A stretch of 64,000 nucleotides of DNA from Bryobacterales bacterium (GCA_003164035.1 PLRS01000052.1:71392-135391), one strand, 5' to 3'. Counted from the first letter of the stretch, positions 24,827 through 34,317 are shown. Made by a program: numbers and translations. The notes: generated by a model from the sequence alone, not told the origin.

Positions 24827-27235
24827 ATGACCTATCGCCCATGCAGGCTTGCCCCTGGTATCGGTGTCAGCCTGTTCTTCATCCCTACCCTCTTCGCCGC
24901 CTCGGCCAACCAACCACCCGGCCTGTTAAGCGACCCGGTCGATATCAGTAGCGATTTTCACGACTTTACCAACACGTTTTTCCTGGCCGACACGCTGGCC
25001 GCTTTCGACCCCGTCACCGCCACTGGCGCCATCTCCTGGCGCCGCCATCAGATGGTCCCGCGCATCGCCTTCGACAACATGGAGCCGGTGCTGCGCCCCT
25101 TCGCCGGCGAAACCTTCCCCGGCGGCGAATACGCCGTCGATCCCAGCTTGCCTTTCTCGATTCAGTTCGTCTCTCCGCGCACCGTCCGCATCCGCATCAG
25201 GACCGGCGGCGCCTCCCGGCCAGACGTGCCCTCGCTGATGCTGGTGGGCGAACCGCCGCGCGACGCCTCGTGGCGGTATTCCGCCGTCGAGGGAGGTCAT
25301 CGCTATACCAGCCAGGCAGGGTCGGTTACGATTCTGACCAACCCCTGGCACATCGAATTTCGGGATGCCCAGGGCAAGCTGCTGACCCGCACCAATCACA
25401 CCGCTGACAACCAGAAACTGCTCGACCCGGTACTGCCGTTTTCCTTTATTCGCCGGACCTCGGATTATTCGCGCAGCCTGGCCGCGGTGTTTTCCCTCAG
25501 CCCGGGCGAGAAGCTGTTCGGCTGCGGCGAATCCTTCACCCGCCTGGATAAGCGCGGCCAGAAGATCGTGCTGTGGGCCAACGACGCCAACGGAGTGGAG
25601 AGCGGCCGCATGTACAAGCCGATTCCGTTCTTCATGAGCAACCGGGGATACGGCATGTTCGCGCACACCTCGGCGCCGGCCACATTCGATTTCGGCGCCT
25701 CCTACAGCATCGCGAACTCCCTGCTGCTGGGCGATGACGAGCTGGACCTGTTCGTCTTTCTGGGCGCTCCCAAGGACATCCTGAACGAGTACACCAACCT
25801 GACCGGCAAGCCTCCCATGCCGCCGCTGTGGTCGTTCGGATTGTGGATGAGCCGCATCACGTATTCGAGCGAGGCGGAAGTGCGCGCCGTGGCCGCCAAA
25901 CTGCGCGAGAATCGGGTGCCGGCCGACGTGATCCACCTGGACACCGGGTGGTTCGAGACCGACTGGCGCTGCGACTACAAGTTCTCCACTACGCGCTTCC
26001 AGGACCCGGCCAGGATGATGGCCGACCTGAAACAGCAGGGCTTCCACATCTCGCTGTGGCAGCTTCCCTACTTCGTGCCCAAGAACCTTCTGTTCCCGGA
26101 AATCGTGGCGAAGGGGCTGGCCGTGAAGGACGGGCAGGGCAACCTGCCGTACGAGGACGCGATCCTGGATTTCACCAACCCGGCCACGGTCGCCTGGTAC
26201 CAGGAGAAGATCGCCAACCTGCTGAAGATGGGCGCCGGGGCGATCAAGGTGGATTTCGGGGAGGCCGCGCCGCTCACCGGCATTTACGCCAACGGGCGCA
26301 GCGGATTCTACGAGCACAACCTGTACCCGCTGCGCTACAACAAAGCGGTAGCGGACATCACCCGCCAGGTGACGGGAGAAAACATCATCTGGGCGCGCAG
26401 CGCGTGGGCGGGCAGCCAGCGGTATCCGCTGCATTGGGGCGGCGATTCCGGAAATACCGACACCAGCATGGCGGCGACGCTGCGCGGCGGTCTATCGTTC
26501 GGCCTGAGCGGGTTCACCTTCTGGAGCCACGACATCGGCGGGTTCGCCCAAAAACCGCCGGAAGAGTTGTACCGGCGCTGGACCGCGTTCGGCATGCTGA
26601 CCTCGCACAGCCGGTGCCACGGCGCGCCGCCGCGGGAACCATGGGAGTATAGCGCGCAGTTTCTCGACGATTTCCGCCGCGCCGACGAGTTGAAATATCG
26701 CCTGATGCCGTACATTTACGCCCAATCCAAAGATTCGACCGAGCGCGGCCTGCCGATGCTGCGCGCGCTGTTCGTCGAATTCCCCGACGATCCGGGCGCG
26801 TGGCAGGTGGAAGACGAGTACCTGTTCGGGGCGGATCTTCTTGTCGCACCTTTGATGGAGAGCGGAACGACGGGGCGCGATGTTTACGTGCCGAAGGGCC
26901 AGTGGATCGACTATCAGACAGGCAAGCTTTACGCCGGAGGCTGGCAGAAGATCGAGGCGGGCCAGATCCCGGTGGTGCTGCTGGTGCGGGAGGGTGCGAT
27001 TATTCCACGCATGAAGCCGGCGCAATCGACCTCCCAGTTGGACTGGAAGAATCTGGAGATGGTGGTTTATGCCGCGAGCGCACAGAGCGCCCAAGGCCTT
27101 GTCTGCCTGCCCGCGGACAACGAGCTGCGGCGCGTGAATGCCGCCCGCCGCGGTACCGGGTTCGCTCTCACTGCCGATCCGCTCGCGGGCAAAGCCGCGT
27201 CCACGGTCCGGCTGTACTCCGAGGTTGCGCGGTAG
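24827..27235 (+). CDS. Secreted glycoside hydrolase family 31 (alpha-glycosidase)
   Basis: An exported 802-residue GH31 enzyme, of the alpha-xylosidase/alpha-glucosidase type. The ATG at 24827 directly precedes a signal peptide (to ANQP, about residue 27). The N-terminal beta-sandwich (GEKLFGCGESFTRLDKRGQ) is followed by the catalytic barrel: WSFGLWMSR, DVIHLDTGWFETDW, then KVDFGEAAP with the nucleophile Asp, and WGGDSGNT with the acid/base Asp. The end (DLLVAPLMESG, VYVPKGQWIDYQTG) is typical. It releases alpha-linked xylose or glucose from oligosaccharides. It sits next to a decayed GH35-like gene, suggesting a former glycan-use locus. Confidence 0.92.
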   Translation: MTYRPCRLAPGIGVSLFFIPTLFAASANQPPGLLSDPVDISSDFHDFTNTFFLADTLAAFDPVTATGAISWRRHQMVPRIAFDNMEPVLRPFAGETFPGGEYAVDPSLPFSIQFVSPRTVRIRIRTGGASRPDVPSLMLVGEPPRDASWRYSAVEGGHRYTSQAGSVTILTNPWHIEFRDAQGKLLTRTNHTADNQKLLDPVLPFSFIRRTSDYSRSLAAVFSLSPGEKLFGCGESFTRLDKRGQKIVLWANDANGVESGRMYKPIPFFMSNRGYGMFAHTSAPATFDFGASYSIANSLLLGDDELDLFVFLGAPKDILNEYTNLTGKPPMPPLWSFGLWMSRITYSSEAEVRAVAAKLRENRVPADVIHLDTGWFETDWRCDYKFSTTRFQDPARMMADLKQQGFHISLWQLPYFVPKNLLFPEIVAKGLAVKDGQGNLPYEDAILDFTNPATVAWYQEKIANLLKMGAGAIKVDFGEAAPLTGIYANGRSGFYEHNLYPLRYNKAVADITRQVTGENIIWARSAWAGSQRYPLHWGGDSGNTDTSMAATLRGGLSFGLSGFTFWSHDIGGFAQKPPEELYRRWTAFGMLTSHSRCHGAPPREPWEYSAQFLDDFRRADELKYRLMPYIYAQSKDSTERGLPMLRALFVEFPDDPGAWQVEDEYLFGADLLVAPLMESGTTGRDVYVPKGQWIDYQTGKLYAGGWQKIEAGQIPVVLLVREGAIIPRMKPAQSTSQLDWKNLEMVVYAASAQSAQGLVCLPADNELRRVNAARRGTGFALTADPLAGKAASTVRLYSEVAR

Positions 27236-27246
27236 GAGGCGGGAGG

Positions 27247-28195
27247 GTGCAAAAGATCCGAGTGTTCTTGCCGGCCCTGGTGGCGGTGACGTTGTTCGCC
27301 CAGGTGAAGGAGAGCCCCATCCCTCGCCTGGTGCGCAGAGACGGGCGTTATGCGCTCTTCGTGGATGGTGCGCCGTTCCTCATGCTGGGCGCTCAAGTTC
27401 ACAATTCGAGCGCCTGGCCGGCGATGCTGCCGAAGGTATGGCCGGCCATGGAATACCTGCGCGTCAATACGGTGGAAATGCCCGTCTACTGGGAGCAGTT
27501 CGAACCCACCGAAGGGCATTACGATTACAGCGTCGTCGATACGCTGCTGGCCCAGGCCCGCGAACATCGCCTGCGGCTGGTCCTGCTCTGGTTCGGCACC
27601 TGGAAAAACGGCAGCCAGCATTACATGCCCGAGTGGATGGACATATCCAGCAGGTGGCGGCCGCCGGCAAAGCGGTCTACCCGCTCCCCCTATACGCCAA
27701 TGCGGCGTTGCGCGACCCCATCGGACCGGGCGCTCCCGGCAGTTACGAAAGCGGCGGCCCCACCGATAACGTCATTCCCATCTGGAAAGTTGCCGCTCCG
27801 GCGCTCGATCTCGTCGCACCCGATATTTATATGAGCGACTCGGCGCCGTATCTGAAGGTGTTGGAGCTCTACCGCCGCGAAAACCAATTCCTGGTAACCG
27901 GCTTCTACAGCCGCGTGGATTTTCGTCCCGCCGACGCGGCCAGGCAACGCCAGTTCCTCCGCGTGGAAGAGGGCGCCTACGAAAAAGGTGTTTTCAAGCC
28001 GGTCCGCGTCTGGAATGGCGACGAGACCGATTGGGGCCTCAATTTCGGAGCCGATCCGGTGGTGCTGCGCGTGTCGGTGGCGACATACTCAATCGCCGAG
28101 CAGGCCGGCCGGATCTGCCGAAACTTCGTGCCTTGTTCGGCGACGAGTTCGTCATGGGACGGATGCCGGTACCCGCCGTCCCCTGCGTCTCGTAG
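27247..28195 (+). pseudogene. Decayed GH35-like (beta-galactosidase-type) glycosidase
   Basis: Begins at GTG 27247 with a signal peptide and a barrel start typical of GH35/GH42-like enzymes with a DUF5597 tail: YALFVDGAPFLMLGAQVHNSS, NTVEMPVYWEQFEP, LVLLWFGTWKNGSQHYMPEW. At about 27640 the frame changes and the sequence jumps to IQQVAAAGKAVYPLPLYAN, so roughly 100 codons including the expected catalytic Asn-Glu are missing. The remainder (APDIYMSDSAPYLKVLELYRR) is intact to near 28100, where another shift occurs (KLRALFGDEFVMGRMPVP), ending at TAG 28193. It is clearly non-functional. Confidence 0.85.
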
Positions 28196-28256
28196 CAGGC
28201 TCTTGGGGACGCCAGAACCGCCTTGCCACCATAGGAATCAGCAGGAGGTCCCGGCC

Positions 28257-28535
28257 ATGCAGAATGTTTCGATTCGGAGGGCAAGTGAGCTATCCGCGGC
28301 GGCGAAGTCCGCCGTAGAACACCTTCTCGGCCGGTCAGTTGCGCCCGACGAGGGGATTAGCGTCGCTGCCGTTCCTCCGCAACGCGTTCCACCCTCGGAA
28401 AGCCGGGCCGTGCTCGCGCGGAATCTGGAAGTGTTCCTCAACCGCCGCGCGGACAAGGTCAACGGTCTTCCGGAAGTAGAAATCGATGCGGCCATCGATG
28501 AAGCCCTCCACGCCGTTCGGCACAAGCGTACATGA
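28257..28535 (+). CDS. Probable antitoxin partner of a broken PIN toxin
   Basis: A 92-residue protein started by ATG 28257 with AGGAGGT upstream. It begins MQNVSIRRASELSAAAKSAVEHLLGR and ends in an acidic helix (VNGLPEVEIDAAIDEALHAVRHKR). It overlaps the PIN-domain start by ATGA, the usual antitoxin-toxin order. I infer a VapB-like or related antitoxin from position and size; the family itself is not recognised with certainty. Confidence 0.55.
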   Translation: MQNVSIRRASELSAAAKSAVEHLLGRSVAPDEGISVAAVPPQRVPPSESRAVLARNLEVFLNRRADKVNGLPEVEIDAAIDEALHAVRHKRT

Positions 28536-28720
28536 GGATCGTCCTTGATACGAATATCCCTGTTCGAGCAAACGCGAAAGCCAGGGGACCAGCCACGGAG
28601 ATGAACCGTATGCCGCGATTCACGGATGGCTGCGCCTCTGTCCCGGTTCACGCACAATCCGTACGTGAGGCGCTACGGAGGGTGGCTCGGCGCTGTACGT
28701 GCCTTTCTAAGGGCGGTTGA
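28532..28720 (+). pseudogene. vapC: Truncated PIN-domain (VapC-like) toxin
   Basis: Starts MRIVLDTNIPVRANAKARGPA, the PIN-domain first strand with the catalytic Asp (LDTN) followed by a conserved VRA..KARGPA. After about 23 codons homology to PIN ends and the frame runs on through unrelated sequence belonging to the adjacent HNH remnant. The other three acidic residues are absent, so nuclease activity is lost. The preceding antitoxin gene remains intact. Confidence 0.65.
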
Positions 28721-29013
28721 GGTCGAGCCCGCCGCCGAAGGCTCCGGGCCCTGCGTCCCGCAACAGCCTGCGCGCGGTCCGAGGGATCCCTCGCTGCGGC
28801 TTCGGTTTCTAGTTATGAGGCGTGACCGGTTCTCTTGTCGACATTGCGGAGTGTCCCCCGCCAAAGATCCCAGCGTCGAGCTTCACGTCGATCATGTCGT
28901 TCAACGTCGTTCCATGGGTCGAGGGAGGCCCGACGACTCTGCAGAACCTCCAGACGCTATGCGCACGATGCAACCTGGGGAAGAGCGATCTGCAGGAAGA
29001 CGGACCTGACTAA
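28626..29013 (+). pseudogene. HNH endonuclease broken by 10-bp duplication
   Basis: From 28626 the reading frame gives RFTHNPYVRRYGGWLGAVRAFL, a homing-endonuclease-associated helix, then LRFLVMRRDRFSCRHCGVSPAKDPSVELHVDHVV, the HNH core with its CxxC half and HVDH. At about 28895-28912 the sequence GTCGTTCAAC is followed by GTCGTTCC. Removing 10 bases restores VVPWVEGGPTTLQNLQTLCARCNLGKSD, the expected C-terminal half with CxxCN. So a tandem duplication has caused a frameshift. The N-terminus is also probably lost at the junction with the PIN remnant. Confidence 0.8.
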
Positions 29014-29193
29014 CCCGCGCATGCGGGCGACCGGAGACGCCGCGAAGGCTCCGGCGCTTCGCCGCACGATGAGGTTCCGAACTCCTGAAGTCGCCCCGGC
29101 GGTTTTCTGGTGCTGAGGGGGAAAACGGGCTGACCCAACTGACGGGGAGCGGCGCGGGGAGGCAGGTGGTTCGGAGTCTCGTCCCTCCGCCGC

Positions 29194-30378
29194 ATGTTAC
29201 CCTCAACTTTCGTGTTCCAGCGCTTCATTTGGATGGTTTTAGATAGTGTCGGAATTGGCGCCATGCCGGATGCCGCGGCCTTCGGCGACCCGCCCGGTGC
29301 CGACACTCTGGGCAATATTGCACGCCTGCGCGGTCTCAAGCTGCCTAACCTGGAACGCCTCGGCATCGGCTGCATCAAGCCGCTGGCCGGCATCGCCGCC
29401 GTTCCCCAACCAGCCGCTTCTTATGGCCGCTGCACGCTGGCTTCGCCCGGCAAGGACACCACCACCGGGCACTGGGAAATGGTGGGCATTCATCTGGCCA
29501 GGCCGTTCCCGCTCTATCCCCACGGCTTCCCGCCCGTCATCATGGACGAGTTCGAACGCCGCATTGGGCGCCGTTCGCTGGGCAACAAACCCGCTTCCGG
29601 CACCGAGATCATCCGCGAGTTGGGCGAAGAGCATATCCGCACCGGCTCGCCCATCGTTTACACCTCGGCCGACAGCGTCTTCCAGGTGGCCGCGCACGAA
29701 GAGGTGATCCCGCTCTGGGAGCTTTACAAGATCTGCGAAACCGCGCGCGAAATCCTGACCGGGCCGAATGAAGTCGGCCGCGTCATCGCCCGTCCCTTCC
29801 TTGGCGAGCCCGGCAGCTTCCAGCGCACCGCCAACCGCCACGATTACGCCGTGCCGCCGCCCAAAGGCATGCTGCTCGATCGACTGGCCGCCGGCGGCAT
29901 CCGCGTCGATAGCGTAGGCAAGATCTTCGACGCTTTCCTGGGCCGCGGCATCGAACGTTCGTCCAAGACCACCGGCAACGCTGACGGCATGGCCAAGACG
30001 CTCGAAACCATGAAAGACGCCGGCGCGGGCCTGATCTTCGTCAACCTGGTGGATTTCGATCAACAGTACGGACACCGCAACGATGTCGCCGGCTACGCCC
30101 GCGCGCTCGAAGAGTTCGACGCCTGGCTGCCTGAATTCGAAGCCGCGCTCGCGCCCGGCGACCTCGCCATCTTCACCGCCGACCACGGTTGCGACCCCAC
30201 CGTCCCCGGCACCGACCACACGCGCGAATATGTGCCGCTCATTGCCTTTGGACCCGGTGCGAAGGCCGGCCGCGACCTCGGCATCCGGGCATCGCTTTCC
30301 GATATCGGCCAGACCGTGGCCGAAAACTTTGGCGTGCGCCTCGAACACGGCGCCAGCTTCCTGAAAGAGATCTTATGA
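29194..30378 (+). CDS. deoB: Phosphopentomutase
   Basis: A 394-residue alkaline-phosphatase-superfamily phosphopentomutase, interconverting ribose-1- and ribose-5-phosphate in nucleoside salvage. Diagnostic segments: VLDSVGIGAMPDA (first metal Asp), GADTLGNIAR, GKDTTTGHWEM with the phosphorylated Thr, NKPASGTEIIRELG, PIVYTSADSVFQVAAHEEV, VDFDQQYGHRND and ADHGCDPT. The ATG at 29194 and GTG at 29212 (before FQRFIW) are both possible; the latter matches typical N-termini better. The stop overlaps the start of tpiA by ATGA, so the two are translated together. Confidence 0.95.
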   Translation: MLPSTFVFQRFIWMVLDSVGIGAMPDAAAFGDPPGADTLGNIARLRGLKLPNLERLGIGCIKPLAGIAAVPQPAASYGRCTLASPGKDTTTGHWEMVGIHLARPFPLYPHGFPPVIMDEFERRIGRRSLGNKPASGTEIIRELGEEHIRTGSPIVYTSADSVFQVAAHEEVIPLWELYKICETAREILTGPNEVGRVIARPFLGEPGSFQRTANRHDYAVPPPKGMLLDRLAAGGIRVDSVGKIFDAFLGRGIERSSKTTGNADGMAKTLETMKDAGAGLIFVNLVDFDQQYGHRNDVAGYARALEEFDAWLPEFEAALAPGDLAIFTADHGCDPTVPGTDHTREYVPLIAFGPGAKAGRDLGIRASLSDIGQTVAENFGVRLEHGASFLKEIL

Positions 30379-31124
30379 GAAAACCAGTCATGGCGGGCAA
30401 TTGGAAAATGTACAAAACGCCCGCCGAAACCACGCAGTTTTTCGAAAAGTTCCGCCCCCTGGTGGAACGGGCTACGCATTGCGAGGTGGTGATCTGTCCC
30501 GCTTTCACCAGCCTCTTTGCGGCGGCGGACGCAGTCAAAGGCTCGGCCATTCGCATCGGCGCGCAGAATATCGCCTGGGCCAAGGAAGGCGCCTTCACCG
30601 GTGAAATTTCCGGCCCCATGATTCAATCCACCGGCGCCACTTACACTCTGGTCGGCCACAGCGAGCGGCGCCAGTACTTCGGCGAAACCGACAAAACCGT
30701 GCTCGATCGGACCAAGGCGGCCCTGTCGTATGCGCTTACGCCCATCGTCTGCGTGGGAGAGCGCCTGGAAGAGCGCGAAGCCGGCAAGACCGCCGACGTC
30801 CTCGCCACCCAGATCCAGAACGGGATCGCCCCTCTGCTGCCCGGCCAGTTTGCCGCCATCGTCATCGCCTATGAACCGGTGTGGGCCATCGGCACCGGCA
30901 AGACCGCGACCCCCGAGATTGCCGCCGACGCCCATCGCACCATCCGCGCACAAGTGCTCGCCGCCTTCGGCGAGGAAGCCGCCGCCGCCGTCCGCATTCT
31001 CTACGGTGGCAGCGTCAAGCCGGACAACGTGAAAACCCTGATGGCGCAGCCGGAAATCGACGGCGTCCTGGTAGGCGGCGCCAGCCTCGACCCCGTGTCC
31101 TTCGCCTCGATTGTCAACTTCTAA
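30375..31124 (+). CDS. tpiA: Triosephosphate isomerase
   Basis: A 249-residue TIM barrel with all active-site motifs: MAGNWKM (Asn, Lys), VGHSERR (His), AYEPVWAIGTGKTATPE (catalytic Glu, flexible loop 6), YGGSVKPDN and GVLVGGASL (phosphate binding). It interconverts dihydroxyacetone phosphate and glyceraldehyde 3-phosphate in glycolysis. The start overlaps the stop of deoB by four bases, placing sugar salvage and glycolysis in one transcript. A hairpin follows 11 bases after the stop. Confidence 0.97.
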   Translation: MRKPVMAGNWKMYKTPAETTQFFEKFRPLVERATHCEVVICPAFTSLFAAADAVKGSAIRIGAQNIAWAKEGAFTGEISGPMIQSTGATYTLVGHSERRQYFGETDKTVLDRTKAALSYALTPIVCVGERLEEREAGKTADVLATQIQNGIAPLLPGQFAAIVIAYEPVWAIGTGKTATPEIAADAHRTIRAQVLAAFGEEAAAAVRILYGGSVKPDNVKTLMAQPEIDGVLVGGASLDPVSFASIVNF

Positions 31125-31135
31125 GTCGCTGAGTG

Positions 31136-31165
31136 GGGCAGACGATCGCCTTTTGTCGTCTGCCC
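31136..31165. terminator. Hairpin after tpiA (possible terminator; repeat family)
   Basis: A perfect 10-bp stem GGGCAGACGA / TCGTCTGCCC with loop TCGCCTTTTG. It lies 11 bases after the tpiA stop. It has no strong T-run, so it may act as a weak terminator, or simply be another copy of the family found at 31-62. Confidence 0.45.
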
Positions 31166-31228
31166 TTCCCCGGAGCCAGGACACCCGTTGTGTCCGGCAG
31201 CGCGCTAATCTGGCACAGGGAGCCTGCT

Positions 31229-31684
31229 ATGTCTTTTCAGATTCTGTCGCATTCATTCGCGGAAGGTGGCTGGATTCCGGAATTGCATTCGTGCCAGGGC
31301 GCCGACCTTTCCCCGGCGCTCGAATGGAGCGGTGAGCCGAAGGATGTGCGCAGCTTCGCGGTCGTGGTGGAAGACCCGGACGCGCCTTCGGGCACGTTCT
31401 GTCACTGGCTCGTCTACGACATTCCCGCCGACGTGCACAACCTGGCACAGGGCGTCAAACCCGGCTCGGTGGGAGTGAGCGGCGCCAACGACTTCGGCCG
31501 GTTGGGTTATGGCGGCCCGTGTCCGCCCCCGGGAAAGCCGCACCGGTACTATTTCCGGCTGTATGCGCTCGACGTCCATACGCTCGGTCTCCACCCGGGA
31601 GTGGACCGCCGCGAATTGATACAGGCCATCAAGGGGCACGTCACGGCGGAGACCCAGTGCATGGGCCGGTTTCAGCGCCGCTAA
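31229..31684 (+). CDS. YbhB/YbcL Raf-kinase-inhibitor-like protein
   Basis: A 151-residue PEBP-family protein. Motifs: LSPALEWSGEP, VVVEDPDAPSGTFCHWLVYDIP (the DPDAP and GxxxHW anion site) and GYGGPCPPPGKPHRYYFRLYALD (GPxxPxGxxHxYxF). The ATG at 31229 follows CAGGGAG. It is cytoplasmic. The physiological role of bacterial homologues is unclear. It may be transcribed with tpiA or alone. Confidence 0.9.
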   Translation: MSFQILSHSFAEGGWIPELHSCQGADLSPALEWSGEPKDVRSFAVVVEDPDAPSGTFCHWLVYDIPADVHNLAQGVKPGSVGVSGANDFGRLGYGGPCPPPGKPHRYYFRLYALDVHTLGLHPGVDRRELIQAIKGHVTAETQCMGRFQRR

Positions 31685-31816
31685 GACCGGAGCTTCGGCT
31701 TGAGTGGCCCGCCGCGGGACTGTCAGTTGCCCAGGTTGATCCACGTGCGGAGTAAGGCGCACCGCCAAAAGCACCGGCGCCGGTAGCTACAATGGCTCTT
31801 CCACCAGGGAGAACCA

Positions 31817-33010
31817 ATGCTCTACAGAAAAGTGCCGAAGACGGGAGACGAGTTGTCGATCCTGGGATTCGGCTGCATGCGCCTGGCGCAGAAGGATGGG
31901 CGGATCGACGAAGAAAGGGCGACCGGCCAGATCCGCTACGCCATCGACCATGGGGTAAATTATATCGACACGGCCTGGCCCTATCATGGGGGCGAAAGCG
32001 AGCCCCTCGTCGGCCGAGCCCTCGCCGGCGGATATCGCGAGCGAGTGAAACTCGCGACCAAGCTGCCGGCATGGATGGTCAAAAGCCGCGCGGACATGGA
32101 CCGCTTTCTCGACGCGCAACTGCGGAAACTAGCCACCTCCCGGATCGATTACTACCTGGTTCACTCGCTCAATGGAGGGACTTGGGACCGGGTCGCGGCG
32201 CTCGCCGTGACGGAGTTTCTCGACCGGGCTCGGTCCGACGGGCGGATTGTAAATGCCGGTTTCTCTTTTCACGGGCTCCGTGAGGATTTCAAACGCATCG
32301 TCGACGCCTACGCCTGGACATTCTGCCAGATTCAATATAACTACCTCGACGAGGATCACCAGGCCGGCACCGAGGGGCTGAAGTATGCGGCCTCTAAGGG
32401 CATGGCCGTAATCGCGATGGAGCCGTTGCGCGGCGGCACGCTGGCCGTTTCCCCGCAGCCGCCGGCCATCGACGCAATCTGGCGGGAAGCCGAGCGGCGC
32501 CGTTCCCCGGCCGAGTGGGCTCTGCGCTGGGTCTGGGACCACCCGGAAGTGACGGTGGCCCTGTCGGGAATGAACGACGAAGCGCAGGTGGAAGAGAACC
32601 TGGCGATCGCCTCCGGCGCAGGTCCCGAATCGCTCACGATTGAGGAAGCCGGCCTGGTGGCTCGAGCGGCGCGGAAATACCGCGAGATCATGAAGGTCGG
32701 CTGCACCGGCTGCGGATACTGCCAGCCGTGCCCGTCGGGAATCGATATCCCCGGCTGCTTCGATCTGTTCAACGCGTTTCACACTTTCGGCAGGAAACAG
32801 GAAGCGCTGTTCCTGTACGTGGTGCGAGCCGGCGGTTTCCTGTCGGGCCATCCGGCTTATGCCTCGCTATGCGCGCACTGCCTGGAGTGCCTGGAAAAAT
32901 GTCCCCAGGAACTTCAGATTCCGGACCTGCTGGAGCAGGTCGCGAGCGAGTTCGAAGGGGAGGGACTGCGGGAGCGCGAGGCTATGGCGCGCCGCTTCTT
33001 CCAGGGGTGA
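31817..33010 (+). CDS. Aldo/keto reductase with C-terminal ferredoxin-like Fe-S domain
   Basis: A 397-residue protein. Residues 1-280 are an aldo/keto reductase barrel: LGFGCMRL, YIDTAWPYHGGESE (the Asp and Tyr), KLATKLPAWM (Lys) and DYYLVHSLN (His). Residues 290-390 contain cysteine clusters CTGCGYCQPCPSG and CAHCLECLEKCP that fit a 4Fe-4S ferredoxin-like domain. This combination is common in anaerobic or sugar-oxidising bacteria and suggests an electron route other than NADPH. Substrate unknown. AGGGAG precedes the start. Confidence 0.9.
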   Translation: MLYRKVPKTGDELSILGFGCMRLAQKDGRIDEERATGQIRYAIDHGVNYIDTAWPYHGGESEPLVGRALAGGYRERVKLATKLPAWMVKSRADMDRFLDAQLRKLATSRIDYYLVHSLNGGTWDRVAALAVTEFLDRARSDGRIVNAGFSFHGLREDFKRIVDAYAWTFCQIQYNYLDEDHQAGTEGLKYAASKGMAVIAMEPLRGGTLAVSPQPPAIDAIWREAERRRSPAEWALRWVWDHPEVTVALSGMNDEAQVEENLAIASGAGPESLTIEEAGLVARAARKYREIMKVGCTGCGYCQPCPSGIDIPGCFDLFNAFHTFGRKQEALFLYVVRAGGFLSGHPAYASLCAHCLECLEKCPQELQIPDLLEQVASEFEGEGLREREAMARRFFQG

Positions 33011-33025
33011 AGCGGGCAACCCGAA

Positions 33026-34267
33026 TCAGCGAGTTTCCGTGGAGCGCAGTTGCTGCGCGGTTCGCTCCACGGCAGCCATCAGGCGGAGCGTGTTTTCGCC
33101 GTAAATTTTGCGGATGTCCGCGGCGGTGTAACCTTCCTCCAGCAACGCGCGGGTCAGATTGGGCCACTTATCGACGCTGTCCAGGCCCTCGGGGGCGCAA
33201 GAGATGCCGTCAAAGTCGCTTCCCAGCCCAACCGCGTCCACTCCGGCCAGTTCCACCACGTGGTTGATGTGCCGGACCACGTCGGCCAGAGTGGCCCTTT
33301 GTTCCGGCGGCGCGCCCACCCGGGTGCGCGCCTCGCGCATGGCCGTACGCAAACCATCGGGGTTGTTGGCGTATTTGGCCATCAGCTCGTCGCGGATGGG
33401 CCGCAGCCTGGCTTCAAAATCGGCCTCGGCTTTGGCCGCGCCGGCATTCAGAAAATCGCACGAGAGATTGATCTGGACCACGCCGCCTTTCTTGGCCAGG
33501 GCGCGGATCATCTCGTCGGTCATATTGCGCGGCGCCGGCGCGATGGCCCGGCAGGAGGAATGCGACGCGAAGATCGGCGCCTGGCTGGTTTCGAGAGCGT
33601 CCCAGAAGGTCTTGTCGGAAACGTGCGAAATGTCGACGATCATCCCCAACCGGTTCATTTCGCGCACCACCTCTTTGCCGAATGGCGAGAGGCCGTTATT
33701 GGGCTTGTTGTCGTCTCCGGAGGAATCCGCCCAGTGGTTGCTGTTAGCGTGTGTCAGGGTCATGTAACGCACTCCTTCGTCGTAGTATCGGCGCAGCAAC
33801 CGGAGGCTGTCTTCGATGGCGTGACCGCCTTCGATACCGAGCAGCGCGGCGATTTTGTGCTGCCGGTGCGCGCGGCGGATATCGGCCACGGTAGTAGCGA
33901 GGAGGAAATCCCGAGGGTACTTCTCGACGATGTCGTGGCGCACGGTATCGATCATCTGCAGCGTACGGTTGGCCGAGCGATTGCCGTTCACGTAGCTGGC
34001 GGCCACGTATACGGCGAAAAACTGCGCTCCCATCCCGCCCGCCTTCATGCGCGGCAGGTCGGTCATATGATCGGTGTTCGGCTTGCCGATATCGAGCCCG
34101 GCCACGGTGGCGCTGGTGACGTCGTTGTGTGTATCGATGAGGATGGCGGAGGCGTGGACGCGCTTCACCTCGGCATCCGTAACGGTGTGCCTATGCCGGC
34201 CGGGAGCCTGGGCCGCGAGCACTGCCGGTAAGACCAGGCACGGTAGGATTCGAGCGAGTGCGTTCAC
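33026..34267 (-). CDS. Secreted membrane-dipeptidase-like peptidase (M19)
   Basis: About 413 residues: a signal peptide (MNALARILPCLVLPAVLAAQ) then a renal-dipeptidase-like metalloenzyme. Motifs: ILIDTHNDV (HxD), LLGIEGGHAIEDSL (bridging Glu), MTLTHANSN, IVDISHVSDK (His) and FASHSSCRAI (His); DAVGLGSDFDGI near the C-terminus. It hydrolyses dipeptides, often containing D-residues. I chose GTG 34267, since it directly begins the signal peptide; no good ribosome site is visible. It is convergent with the Fe-S reductase gene. Confidence 0.88.
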   Translation of the reverse strand: MNALARILPCLVLPAVLAAQAPGRHRHTVTDAEVKRVHASAILIDTHNDVTSATVAGLDIGKPNTDHMTDLPRMKAGGMGAQFFAVYVAASYVNGNRSANRTLQMIDTVRHDIVEKYPRDFLLATTVADIRRAHRQHKIAALLGIEGGHAIEDSLRLLRRYYDEGVRYMTLTHANSNHWADSSGDDNKPNNGLSPFGKEVVREMNRLGMIVDISHVSDKTFWDALETSQAPIFASHSSCRAIAPAPRNMTDEMIRALAKKGGVVQINLSCDFLNAGAAKAEADFEARLRPIRDELMAKYANNPDGLRTAMREARTRVGAPPEQRATLADVVRHINHVVELAGVDAVGLGSDFDGISCAPEGLDSVDKWPNLTRALLEEGYTAADIRKIYGENTLRLMAAVERTAQQLRSTETR

Positions 34268-34317
34268 TTGGGGCAGAATAGCACGGCGGAATCGCGGTCC
34301 ACCAGGCGCTCCGGTTT

